A stretch of DNA of 64,000 bases, from assembly GCA_947629705.1 (NCBI GenBank), contig CANREN010000004.1, forward strand, positions 55,086 to 119,085, read 5' to 3'. The stretch is from an uncultured Alistipes sp. Lineage in GTDB: Bacteria > Bacteroidota > Bacteroidia > Bacteroidales > Rikenellaceae. The number at the start of each line of letters is the position of its first letter. Within the stretch, counting starts at the first letter, position 1. The translations under genes and the position numbers were made by a program. Under the pieces are notes generated by a model. It was not told the DNA's origin, ran no database searches, and was given only the letters and a program-made list of their open reading frames with translations. Shown piece after piece: positions 1-7,455 of this stretch.

Positions 1-218
1 CTTCCAAACGAAAAACATGCAAATATATTATATTTTCCCGAATTTTTATCCGGTTCCGCACGTTTCCAAAGCGTTCGCATCCTGTCGCGGCTGTACGCTT
101 GCATGGATCGACGGTTTTACCCGCTGACTGAAATCCGCCCCACGATGCCCGCCGCAGGCTTTTTCGAATCCCCTCCCCGCGCTATTTCATTAATTTTATT
201 AAAAAATTCGTAAAAAAA

Positions 219-249
219 TTGCATAATTCAAAAAAAGGCCTTATCTTTG
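219..249 (+). promoter_or_regulatory. Bacteroidetes-type promoter for ncRNA
   Basis: TTG (219-221) and TATCTTTG (242-249) are separated by 20 bp, matching the Bacteroidetes housekeeping promoter. Transcription would begin near 255 and enter the structured region that follows. Confidence 0.7.
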
Positions 250-254
250 CCGGT

Positions 255-447
255 GAAGTTTTAAGGTTCATTTAGGTTAGTAGTTTTAGGTTGGTTGAGG
301 AGATCGGCAGGTTGCAGCGGGAAACTTCCTGCTGCTATAATCCGGCAAACGGTGCTCGTTTACGGGTCGAAGACCTCCGGTCGACCTCACAGAGGGGGTG
401 GTTCCCCTTAAAAGAAAGGTCAGAGTCGTGAGATTCCGACCTTTTTT
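255..447 (+). ncRNA. Probable structured small RNA of about 190 nt
   Basis: This segment lies between a good promoter and an intrinsic-terminator-like hairpin (AGGTC...GACCT followed by TTTTTT, 416-447). No convincing ORF lies inside. Internal dyads are visible: GCAGC...GCTGC near 318-338, GGTCGA...TCGACC near 365-385 and GGGG...CCCC near 394-408. The length and free-standing transcription resemble a 6S-like or Bacteroidales-specific RNA, but I do not recognise a family signature. It does not look like SRP RNA, tmRNA or RNase P RNA. An untranslated leader of the sigma operon is possible, though the terminator argues against it. Confidence 0.5.
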
Positions 448-477
448 ATTAACCGGTGCGGATCGGAACGTTTTCGA
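446..477 (+). repeat. Short dispersed motif (TTTATTAACYGGTRCGGATC), copy 1
   Basis: It reads TTATTAACCGGTGCGGATCG followed by AACGTTTTCG. Related copies lie at 3017, 3931 and, reversed, 41988-42056. This copy begins inside the terminator T-tract of the upstream ncRNA. Confidence 0.5.
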
Positions 478-478
478 A

Positions 479-600
479 GAGACCGCCGGAAACGAAGAAA
501 GCTACCGGAAGCGAAAGAACACCGCCGGGAGCGAGGAGAGCCGCCGGAAACGGAAGAACCCGCCGGAAACGAGGAGAGCCGCCGGAAGCGAAGAACGCCG
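479..600 (+). repeat. Degenerate tandem repeat of CCGCCGGAAACGAAGAA-like units
   Basis: About six imperfect units of 18-21 bp (CCGCCGGAAACG, CTACCGGAAGCG, CCGCCGGGAGCG and so on) follow one another. The ORFs across it in several frames are low-complexity and look non-coding. It sits between the short dispersed motif and an RPT1 copy. Confidence 0.6.
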
Positions 601-625
601 ACCGCACCGGTTCCTTTTTGAGTTC

Positions 626-771
626 GCAGGCTCCGACCGAAGCCCCCGCCAAGGCGTGGGTGCGGGGGTGGGTCAAGCCTGCAAACGCGGCCAAAGGCCG
701 CGAGCACCGACCGGCAGCAATGCAAACTGCATCCGCCGACTCGATTCAGCGGGAAAAAACATATGGTTGCC
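626..771 (+). repeat. Dispersed repeat RPT1, copy A
   Basis: It matches the family core: GCTCCGACCGAAGCCCCC, then a CCCCCGCCAAGGCG hairpin, GGGTCAAGCCTGCAAACGCGG, a CGCGGCC/GGCCGCG hairpin and CCGCCGACTCGATTCAG. It ends about 45 bp before the sigma-factor start. Confidence 0.8.
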
Positions 772-816
772 TGCCATGTGTTTCGAATTCGGGGGTTGGT
801 ACGTCTTATCCATGTC

Positions 817-1086
817 ATGACCGAACAAGAGCTCACCCGACAGATCATCGCCTTGCGCGACCCGATGTTCCGCTTCGCCCGCACGCTTCTCCTGCGGCAG
901 GCCATGGCCCGGATGCCGCACCGACAGCGCGAAGCGCTCCATCTGAAGGAGATCGAGGGATTCGCCACCAAAGAGATCGCCGCGATATTCGCGACCGACG
1001 AAGCTCAAGTCCGCGTCATGCTCTCCCGCGCACGCTGCCGTTTGCGCGAGGAGGTCGAAAAACTGATGGATCATGGAACGAAATGA
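817..1086 (+). CDS. ECF sigma-70 factor with region 2.2-2.4 deleted
   Basis: The ATG at 817 gives 89 residues. Residues 1-26 (MTEQELTRQIIALRDPMFRF) look like the start of ECF sigma region 2.1. The chain then passes directly into region 4 (RMPHRQREALHLKEIEGFATKEIAAIF, then SRARCRLREEV). An ECF factor is usually 160-190 residues, so about 75-80 residues holding the core-binding helices, the -10 recognition helices and the linker are missing, with the frame kept. It should still bind a -35-like element but not melt a promoter. It overlaps the next gene by 14 nt. It may be a decaying gene or a truncated regulator. The ORF-track start at 763 is less likely because family proteins begin at this Met. 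Confidence 0.7.
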   Translation: MTEQELTRQIIALRDPMFRFARTLLLRQAMARMPHRQREALHLKEIEGFATKEIAAIFATDEAQVRVMLSRARCRLREEVEKLMDHGTK

Positions 1087-1507
1087 AAAAATCGAAGCCT
1101 TGTTGGCACGTTGGTATGCCGGCGAGGCGACCGACGCCGAAGAGGCGAGCCTCCGCGAAAGGTTCGAAAACGACGGCTGCCCGCCCCAAGGGCTGAATCC
1201 CGCAAAAGACGACCGCGGCATCGACGCGCTGCTGTTCGCAGGTCTTCGGGCGTTGTCCGACGAACGGATGCCCGCGCCCCGTCCGGATCGCCGACCCCTC
1301 CTGCGCATCGTATGGAGGTCGGCCGCCGCTGCCGCCATGATCGCCCTCGGCATCCTGCTGGGGATGCAGCTCCGCACGCCCTATTGTTATATCGACGGCG
1401 TGGCCGTCTACGACAAGGAGACGGCCCTCGCCGCCACCGATTGTCTGAACACGCTCTCGGTCCTCGAACTGCCCGACCGGATATTGGATCAACTATTGGA
1501 AAACTGA
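1073..1507 (+). CDS. Single-pass membrane protein, anti-sigma-like
   Basis: The product has 144 residues and starts inside the 3' end of the sigma gene. The N-terminal part (EKIEALLARWYAGEATDAEE) resembles the short acidic helical head of Bacteroidetes anti-sigma proteins. One hydrophobic segment spans roughly residues 83-100 (AAAAAMIALGILLGMQL), followed by a periplasmic tail of about 45 residues. No zinc-binding HxxxCxxC motif is present. Overlap with the sigma gene points to translational coupling and a sigma-regulatory role (inferred from position). I do not recognise a named family. Confidence 0.65.
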   Translation: MERNEKIEALLARWYAGEATDAEEASLRERFENDGCPPQGLNPAKDDRGIDALLFAGLRALSDERMPAPRPDRRPLLRIVWRSAAAAAMIALGILLGMQLRTPYCYIDGVAVYDKETALAATDCLNTLSVLELPDRILDQLLEN

Positions 1508-1524
1508 ACAAAAATCGAAATCGA

Positions 1525-2427
1525 ATGAAAAGACTTGTTTCTTATTCCCTGGCCTTTGCGGCGGCCGTTCTATTCAGCGTCGCCGCCCGCGCCCAACTTT
1601 CCAGCGGCACACCCGACCATGCCGAACGGCCCGCCGCGGCTCCCGACAAAAAAGCGGCCGACGCCCCGCGCCGAATCGACCTGTCGGACAACGAGATCGT
1701 GCAGCTGCACGAAGCGGATGGAAAGGACGGCATATTATTGAAAGTCGGTGGATTCGACCTTAATTTTGATCGTTCCTACGAATCGGAAGTGCGTTCCGCA
1801 CTGAAAAAACGCCGCGTTGCCCTGACCTTTGCCGGCGATATCGAACTCGGATTCACTGCGCTCACGGGCGTAACCTACGACCAGCCCCACGAGACCCTGC
1901 CCGATTTTCTCGACCAGACGATCGGCAACTCGTTCCACTTCGGATTCACGCCCATCGGCATCACGATGCGCCTCGACCGGAAAAGCCGCTCCCACCTGCA
2001 ATTAGGCATGAGCTACTCCGTCGACAACCTTCGGTTGACGAATCCGGCCCTGACGGTGCGGAACGACGGGCAACTGCTCGTACCGATCGCACGCGACGAA
2101 CCGGCCAAAAAATCGAAACTCCGCTACACGAATCTCGGGTTCGTCTTACGCTACGACTGGACACCGATCCGCAAATTCCATATCGGTCTGTCAACCCACT
2201 ATGATTTTCTGATGCACGGCTGCGCCATCACCAAAAGCCCCAAGGAGAAAACCGCGCTGTCGGGGTTCACGCCGTTCCGTTTCGGAATCGGGGCCTCGGT
2301 CCATTACCGAATCATCGGCTTCTTCGTGCGATACACGCCGACCTCGCTTTTCGAGTCGTCGTCCGGCCTGCGAGCGAAGACCCTCTCCTTTGGCGTTACG
2401 CTCAATTTTAATAACCGGATGTTTTAG
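1525..2427 (+). CDS. Outer-membrane beta-barrel protein
   Basis: The ATG at 1525 gives 300 residues with a clear signal peptide (MKRLVSYSLAFAAAVLFSVA, cut near ARAQ). The mature part alternates polar and hydrophobic residues and ends in an aromatic residue (LNFNNRMF), as expected for a beta-barrel that uses the BAM pathway. The start lies 17 nt after the anti-sigma-like gene, so it belongs to the same operon. In this phylum such operons often pair an envelope-stress-type sigma factor with a membrane protein. Substrate is unknown. The longer ORF-track start at 1111 reads through the upstream gene in a different frame and is rejected. Confidence 0.7.
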   Translation: MKRLVSYSLAFAAAVLFSVAARAQLSSGTPDHAERPAAAPDKKAADAPRRIDLSDNEIVQLHEADGKDGILLKVGGFDLNFDRSYESEVRSALKKRRVALTFAGDIELGFTALTGVTYDQPHETLPDFLDQTIGNSFHFGFTPIGITMRLDRKSRSHLQLGMSYSVDNLRLTNPALTVRNDGQLLVPIARDEPAKKSKLRYTNLGFVLRYDWTPIRKFHIGLSTHYDFLMHGCAITKSPKEKTALSGFTPFRFGIGASVHYRIIGFFVRYTPTSLFESSSGLRAKTLSFGVTLNFNNRMF

Positions 2428-2476
2428 AAACAGTCCCTGCAAAGGGAAGCACGACGAATAAAACGACGAAATTACG

Positions 2477-2950
2477 ATGAAACGTTTGATTATCATAGGA
2501 TTGTTCATGTTGCTGCCAATGCTGTCGAGGGGGCAAAGCTCGGACATGGAGGCGCTTTTCGACCACTACGGCGCAGCCGAAGGCGTTACGACCGTCGCAT
2601 TCGAGCGCAAAATGATGCACATGATGAGCATGCAGGCGGCACAACGGGGCGACGAGGAGCTGGCCCGACTGCTCGACGAAATCGTCTTCATCCGCGTGTT
2701 GACGACGAGCGACCAGATCGGTTTGGCCGTCCATGCCGAACGGATCGTCAAGGCGAGCAAACATTTCGAGCGGCTCACCTCGACCAGCGCAGACGGCCGA
2801 ACCACACAGGTCTATTTGAACGAAACGAAACTGAGCCCAAACAAAGAGCTGGTTGTGATTACGCGCAGCAAGGATGAAACGGCGGTCGTGCATATCTTCG
2901 GGTCGTTCGACCTGCACGAAGTAGGCCGCATCGCCTCCATCCGGCCTTGA
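2477..2950 (+). CDS. DUF4252 family exported protein
   Basis: The product has 157 residues with a signal peptide (MKRLIIIGLFMLLPMLSRGQ). The body matches the look of DUF4252: a helical first half (FERKMMHMMSMQAA), the pattern DEIVFIRVLTT and a C-terminal ELVVITRSKDETAVVHIFGSF strand region. These proteins are common in Bacteroidetes next to ECF sigma and anti-sigma genes; their biochemical role is unknown. This is the last gene of the operon and is followed by a strong terminator. Confidence 0.75.
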   Translation: MKRLIIIGLFMLLPMLSRGQSSDMEALFDHYGAAEGVTTVAFERKMMHMMSMQAAQRGDEELARLLDEIVFIRVLTTSDQIGLAVHAERIVKASKHFERLTSTSADGRTTQVYLNETKLSPNKELVVITRSKDETAVVHIFGSFDLHEVGRIASIRP

Positions 2951-2983
2951 CAAGGGGCCTTCCGAATGCGACCAATCAAAAAT

Positions 2984-3022
2984 CTCCCGCACCTTATATA
3001 AAAAAGGTGCGGGAGTTTTATT
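2984..3022 (+). terminator. Intrinsic terminator of the sigma/DUF4252 operon
   Basis: A perfect 12-bp stem, CTCCCGCACCTT / AAGGTGCGGGAG, with an 8-nt loop is followed by TTTTATT. Confidence 0.9.
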
Positions 3023-3047
3023 AACTGGTACGGATCACACCGTTTTT
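3017..3047 (+). repeat. Short dispersed motif, copy 2
   Basis: TTTATTAACTGGTACGGATC followed by ACACCGTTTTTGGG, again starting in a terminator T-tract. It matches the copy at 3931 exactly over the first 20 bases. Confidence 0.6.
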
Positions 3048-3088
3048 GGGGAAAGCGGTCGGCAACAGGAGGCCCTTTTATAAGGGCC

Positions 3089-3222
3089 GCGGGCTCCGAC
3101 AGAAGCCCCCGCCAAGGCGGGGGTTTGGGGGTGGGTCAAGCCTGCATACGCGGCTTCGCCGCGAGAACACGACCGACGGCAATGTAAAAACATTCTGCCG
3201 ACTTGATTCGGTGCGTATATAG
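3089..3222 (+). repeat. Dispersed repeat RPT1, copy B
   Basis: GCTCCGACAGAAGCCCCCGC, a CCCCCGCCAAGGCGGGGG hairpin, GGGTCAAGCCTGCATACGCGG, a CGGC/GCCG hairpin and TGCCGACTTGATTCGGTGCG are all present. It ends a few bases from the efp stop codon. Confidence 0.8.
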
Positions 3223-3228
3223 TAAAAC

Positions 3229-3816
3229 CTACTTGATTCGCTCGTAGTATTCGCGCGTGCGGGTGTCGACGCGGATTTTGTCGCCCGTGTTGATGAACAG
3301 CGGTACGCGAATCGTCGCGCCGTCCTTGGCCGTCGCCGAATTGACCGTAGCGGGTTTCAGCGAGTTGGTCGATGCCGTATCGCCCTTGATGCCCGGCTCG
3401 GTGTAGATCACCTCCATGTCGACGATCGGCGGAAGTTCGGCCGACAGAACGGTCTCCTTCTCGGTGTGGAACATCACCTCGACCACCTGACCGTCGGTAA
3501 TGAGGTCGTAGTTGTTGATGAGGTTCTTGTCGATGTTGATCTCCTCGAAAGTCTCCGTGTGCATGAAGTGCGCACCGAGGTCATCCTCGTAGGTGAACTG
3601 ATAGGGGCGGCGTTCAACGCGCACCTGTTCGATCTTCTGACTCACCGACGAGAAAGTGTTTTCGAGAACGCGGCCGTTTTCGAGGTTCTTCAGCTTCGAA
3701 CGGACGAATGCGGGGCCTTTGCCCGGTTTGCAGTGCTGGAAGTCGACGACCAGAAAAGTCTTGCCGTCCATTTCGATGCACATGCCGATTTTGATGTCAG
3801 CAGCAGTAATAGTCAT
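3229..3816 (-). CDS. efp: Translation elongation factor P
   Basis: The product has 195 residues and binds between the P and E sites of ribosomes stalled on polyproline to help peptide-bond formation. The KOW-like N-terminal domain carries the tip loop KPGKGPAF with the conserved lysine near residue 33. The two OB domains end with the family signature region GDTASTNSLKPATV and IRVPLFINTGDKIRVDTRTREYYERI. Length is normal. The promoter lies in a dispersed palindromic element just upstream. I see no dedicated modification gene (epmA-like) in the window. Confidence 0.97.
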   Translation of the reverse strand: MTITAADIKIGMCIEMDGKTFLVVDFQHCKPGKGPAFVRSKLKNLENGRVLENTFSSVSQKIEQVRVERRPYQFTYEDDLGAHFMHTETFEEINIDKNLINNYDLITDGQVVEVMFHTEKETVLSAELPPIVDMEVIYTEPGIKGDTASTNSLKPATVNSATAKDGATIRVPLFINTGDKIRVDTRTREYYERIK

Positions 3817-3841
3817 AAGTTTATGGTTTGTGTTTTGGCGT

Positions 3842-3925
3842 CAAAGATACGAATAAGCGAGGGCAAAACAAAACTTGTTTTCGTTTTGCCGAGCGGGAAT
3901 ATCTTCGGCGGAGCCAAAGATACGA
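3842..3925 (-). promoter_or_regulatory. Promoter-bearing palindromic element, efp copy
   Basis: On the minus strand TATCTTTG (3849-3842) has TTG (3871-3869) 19 bp upstream and would start the efp transcript. The -33 box lies in one arm of a 29-bp near-palindrome (3862-3890, GGCAAAACAAAAC...GTTTTGCC). A second TATCTTTG (3922-3915) points the same way. Almost the same sequence, inverted, precedes the flippase gene at 34.74-34.82 kb. Confidence 0.8.
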
Positions 3926-3930
3926 AAAAA

Positions 3931-3960
3931 TTTATTAACTGGTACGGATCAGTCCGTTTT
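3931..3960 (+). repeat. Short dispersed motif, copy 3
   Basis: TTTATTAACTGGTACGGATC followed by AGTCCGTTTTCGG. It abuts the promoter-bearing palindrome on one side and an RPT2 copy on the other. Confidence 0.6.
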
Positions 3961-3962
3961 CG

Positions 3963-4038
3963 GGAGGGGCCGGCAGCGAAGATGACGATCTCGTAATAAA
4001 CCTCAATCGCATAGGAAACCCCGTTCGAACGGGGCGGC
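3963..4038 (+). repeat. Dispersed repeat RPT2, short copy
   Basis: It shares GGGCCGGCAGCGAAGATGACG, ATCGCATAGG and CGTTCGAACGGGGCG with the longer copy at 53107-53292. No coding potential is evident. Confidence 0.55.
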
Positions 4039-4088
4039 CCGTGCGACGCAAAGCGCCGCCGGTCATTTTGAATGCCGAAAGAACCCGA

Positions 4089-4751
4089 TTACCACACGAT
4101 CGGCTCCTTGCCGACGCTTTTCAGATAATCGTTGGCCTGCGAGAAGTGGCGGCATCCGGAAAATCCGCGGTAGGCCGAGAGCGGCGAGGGGTGAACGGCT
4201 TTCAGAATGCAGTTGCGACGCGGATCGGCGATGGCGCCCTTGCGCTGGGCATACGCGCCCCACAACATGTAGACGATGCCCTCTTTCCGTTCGGCGATGG
4301 CCCGCACGACGGCATCGGTGAAGGTCTCCCAGCCGTGTCCGGCGTGCGAAGCGGCCTCGTGGGCCCGCACGGTCAACACGGCGTTCAGCAGCAGCACGCC
4401 CTGCTCGGCCCATCGGTCGAGGTTGCCCGTCGAGGGGATCGGCGTACCGGTATCGTCGTGCACCTCCTGGAAGATATTTTGCAGCGAGGGCGGAAAGGGC
4501 ACTCCGTCGCCGACCGAGAAGCAGAGGCCGTTGGCCTGCCCGGGGCCGTGATAGGGGTCTTGTCCGATGATGACGACCTTCAATGCGTCGAACGGACACT
4601 TGTCGAAAGCCCGGAAGATGTTGCTGCCGCGCGGATAGATCCGCCGCGTGGCATACTCCTCACGGACGAAACGCACGAGCGTCTCGAAATAGGGCTTTTC
4701 GAACTCCGGAGCCAGCAACTCCTTCCAATCTTCGGCAATTTTTACTTCCAT
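4089..4751 (-). CDS. ung: Uracil-DNA glycosylase, family 1
   Basis: The product has 220 residues from the ATG at 4751 and removes uracil from DNA to start base excision repair. The active-site motif A GQDPYHGPGQA (catalytic Asp) and motif B HPSPLSAYRGF (catalytic His and the intercalation loop) are both intact, and LLLNAVLTVR supplies the uracil-binding Asn. The ORF-track start at 4883 adds 44 residues absent from the family, and a TACATTTG promoter element (4782-4775) lies between the two candidate starts, supporting the shorter form. Confidence 0.96.
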   Translation of the reverse strand: MEVKIAEDWKELLAPEFEKPYFETLVRFVREEYATRRIYPRGSNIFRAFDKCPFDALKVVIIGQDPYHGPGQANGLCFSVGDGVPFPPSLQNIFQEVHDDTGTPIPSTGNLDRWAEQGVLLLNAVLTVRAHEAASHAGHGWETFTDAVVRAIAERKEGIVYMLWGAYAQRKGAIADPRRNCILKAVHPSPLSAYRGFSGCRHFSQANDYLKSVGKEPIVW

Positions 4752-4884
4752 TCTCTTATTAAGCGGTACGGGTACAAATGTACGAAGAAATTTTGCATAT
4801 CGTCCTGCCGATCCATCGTGAATCGCCGAAAACGACACAGGTACTGCACCGGATCGACGAAAAAATCGGAGCGAGGGCACCAAG

Positions 4885-6192
4885 CTAACCGATCAAATCG
4901 AGCAGCCGCACATTCTCCTGCGAACTGCGGGCCCCCTCTTTCAGCCGCTCCAATTCGCCATCGACCCGCGCCAGATCGGGCGTCGCCGCGAAATCGAAGC
5001 GCATCTGTCCGCAACGCTCCACCGCCTCTAAAATGCCGTAGACGGTCAGCTTCGAAATCTCATGCGCCGGCATATAGGCCACCTCCCGTTCGTCGTCTCC
5101 GTCCCGCACGGCGATCAACTGTCCGGCCTGCACCAACTGGAATAGCACATCGTTCACGATACGGGTCGGCAGTCCGAGCTGTTCGCGGATGGCGTCGGCC
5201 GGATAGGCTCCGCCCTTGCCCCGAAAATTCCGCACCACGAGCGCCATCGTCGCCAGCAGGATTTTCCGCCGCTGGTCGTAGCTGACCAGCAGCGATTCGC
5301 GCTCCTCGCCGAAGCGGGCGATGTTCTGGTAGGCGAACGACAGTTCGCCGCCGAACAGCAGGATCTGCCACGACGTCTGCAGCCAGATCAGCAGCAGCGG
5401 CAGCGCGACGAAACTGCCGTAAATGGCATTGTAGGAGGTCATCCACCGTTGCAGATAGACGTAGCCCCACTGAAACAGCAGGAAGAACGTTCCCGCGACG
5501 ATGCCCGCCATCATCGCACTGCCGAGGCGCACCTTGGCATTGGGGATAATCAGGTAGAGCAGCGTGAACATTACCCAGAATACCAGCAGCGAAGCCGCCC
5601 GCATCAAAAGCGTATGATACCACCGGCCGTCCATCCCGAACAGCTCCTGGGCGTAGCTGCCCACGGCATTGGCCACGATCCAGAGAATCGGCACGATCAG
5701 CACCACGGCGACGTAATCGGTATATTGGCGGGCGATGCTGCGTTCGACCTTGACCTCCCAAATGTTGTTGAAGGCGTTTTCGATGGAGCTGAAGACCTTG
5801 ATGACGGCCCAGAAAAGCATCAACAGCGCCACGGCCGCCACGATGCCGCCCTGTGTCCGGGCGAGTGCCCGTTCGGCGAATCCGACCACGTAGTCGATGA
5901 TCTCGGGATTCTGCGGAAAGAGGCCGTAGAGGTTGTCGATCAGCCGGTCGGCCAATCCGAACCCCTTGACGATGGCGAACACCACGGCGATGATGGGCAC
6001 CAGCGACATCAGCGTATAATAGGTGAGGGCCGCCGACCGCACCATCGTGCCGTGCTCGACCAGTCCGCGGGCCGTATAGAACCACAGCCGGTACTGACGC
6101 ACCAACCAGCGGGCCACCGGATTATGCCACTCGTGCAGGTCGAGTTTGAAAATCGTGTCGGTGAAGTAGACCCATAATTTTTTCAGCTCCAT
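4885..6192 (-). CDS. YihY/BrkB-family inner-membrane protein
   Basis: The product has 435 residues, the YihY/virulence-factor-BrkB family once misnamed RNase BN. About six membrane helices lie between residues 50 and 290 (for example MSLVPIIAVVFAIVKGF, VAAVALLMLFWAVIKVFSS, TFFLLFQWGYVYLQ). Family motifs such as SAALTYYTLMSLVP and YGSFVALPLLLIWLQ are present. The soluble C-terminal third (from about 310) looks like a winged-helix domain (ADAIREQLGLPTRIVNDVLFQL), an arrangement often seen in Bacteroidetes members. Function is unknown; a membrane transport role is commonly suggested. Confidence 0.85.
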   Translation of the reverse strand: MELKKLWVYFTDTIFKLDLHEWHNPVARWLVRQYRLWFYTARGLVEHGTMVRSAALTYYTLMSLVPIIAVVFAIVKGFGLADRLIDNLYGLFPQNPEIIDYVVGFAERALARTQGGIVAAVALLMLFWAVIKVFSSIENAFNNIWEVKVERSIARQYTDYVAVVLIVPILWIVANAVGSYAQELFGMDGRWYHTLLMRAASLLVFWVMFTLLYLIIPNAKVRLGSAMMAGIVAGTFFLLFQWGYVYLQRWMTSYNAIYGSFVALPLLLIWLQTSWQILLFGGELSFAYQNIARFGEERESLLVSYDQRRKILLATMALVVRNFRGKGGAYPADAIREQLGLPTRIVNDVLFQLVQAGQLIAVRDGDDEREVAYMPAHEISKLTVYGILEAVERCGQMRFDFAATPDLARVDGELERLKEGARSSQENVRLLDLIG

Positions 6193-6282
6193 AATTTTTA
6201 TTCGCGATCGTATAAGATCCTATAAATCCGTGTGCCGGCGTTTTCCGGATCCGACCGGTCGGGGCCGCCCGCGATTCTCCGT

Positions 6283-7446
6283 TCAGCCGCATTCGCCGCA
6301 CTGGCCAATGAAGAAAACCCAATAGCCGTTGCCGATTCGGGTGAAAGCCAACCGCAGGTCATCGCCCGAACGCACGCCCAACCGACGCATCAACTCCTCC
6401 TGTCCGATCGGGAAGTCGCGTTTGAGAATTTCGACGCGGCGGCCTTTCAGTTCGCGTTTCAGCCGCCGCGGATCGAACGGTTCGATGCGTTCGACGGGCA
6501 GCAGCCGCACCAACGGGTCGTCGAACGGATCGGCCGCGAAGCCGAAGCCGTTCTCGCTCCAGCTGTCCGCCTTGCCCGCCATTCGCAGACGGGCCAACCG
6601 TGCCTTGCGCAAGGCGACATCGGGCAGTGCGAGCCAACGGCAGCGCGACGGTTCGAACCGTTCGGGCAAAACCGGCGGCAGGGTGCCGTAGGGTACCGCG
6701 AAACGGCCGCGGCCGACCGCCTCGGCGGCGATTTCCGGTTCCGACCCGTCGACACAGACCACCACCTCCTTGCATTCGTCGCCGACCGAGAGCACCTCCA
6801 CGCGGCACGGCCCGAAGCGGCGGAACGCTTCGTCGACGTCGAACAGCGGCGAATTTTTCACGCACAGCCGCGGCGCCGCTTCGCGCAATCGGGGCAGCAG
6901 CGCCACCACGTCGGGCGAACAATCCTCCATCCGCACCAACTTCCGTCCGTCGGCGCTGCGCCGGTCGGGGTCGACGTAAATCCAGTCGAAATGCAGCCCC
7001 TCGCGTTGCAGGAACTCCTCGGCCGAGCTATTGACCACCTCGATATTCGCAACACCCAATCGGGAAAAATTCTCCGCCGCGACGGCTGCCAGCACGGGAT
7101 CGCGTTCGAGGGCCGTTACGCGGCGGAACCGCCGGCTCAAGGCCCAGGCGTCGACGCCCAGTCCGCACGTAAGGTCGAGCACGCGATCGCCTTCGATGCG
7201 TTTGCAGCGTGCGCACCCCTCGCTCGAAGCCTGTTCGAAAGCGCGGGGCGGCAGGATGCACCGGGCGGCGGCGAAGGTCGGCAGCTTATGCCGCGCCCGC
7301 TCCAAATACTTGACCTGCGTGGCGACCGAACGGGCATGAGGGATGCGGCTGTCGAGCGCCACCTCCAACGGATCGCACCCGCACGCCGCGTCGATCGCCT
7401 GCCGCACCTCCGGCAGCAGCAACGTATCGAACTCCTCCCGCTCCAA
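6283..7446 (-). CDS. Class I SAM-dependent methyltransferase with THUMP-like domain
   Basis: The product has 387 residues. After a helical N-terminal region, a Rossmann methyltransferase core starts near residue 88 with motif I VLDLTCGLGVDAWALS, an acidic end of beta-2 (VTALERDP) and a motif IV-like DWIYVDPDRRS. The C-terminal part (KGRRVEILKRDFPIGQEELMRRLGV to the end) resembles the THUMP-like domain that follows such cores in Bacteroidetes. It probably modifies RNA, but the target is not known. Its start is 9 bp after the ROK kinase stop, so the two are likely co-transcribed. Confidence 0.8.
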   Translation of the reverse strand: MEREEFDTLLLPEVRQAIDAACGCDPLEVALDSRIPHARSVATQVKYLERARHKLPTFAAARCILPPRAFEQASSEGCARCKRIEGDRVLDLTCGLGVDAWALSRRFRRVTALERDPVLAAVAAENFSRLGVANIEVVNSSAEEFLQREGLHFDWIYVDPDRRSADGRKLVRMEDCSPDVVALLPRLREAAPRLCVKNSPLFDVDEAFRRFGPCRVEVLSVGDECKEVVVCVDGSEPEIAAEAVGRGRFAVPYGTLPPVLPERFEPSRCRWLALPDVALRKARLARLRMAGKADSWSENGFGFAADPFDDPLVRLLPVERIEPFDPRRLKRELKGRRVEILKRDFPIGQEELMRRLGVRSGDDLRLAFTRIGNGYWVFFIGQCGECG

Positions 7447-7455
7447 TGTTCGGAT

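Noticed and set aside
626-771. RPT1 hairpins as CRISPR repeats
   Set aside because: Copies are dispersed, of unequal length, without regular spacers or cas genes.
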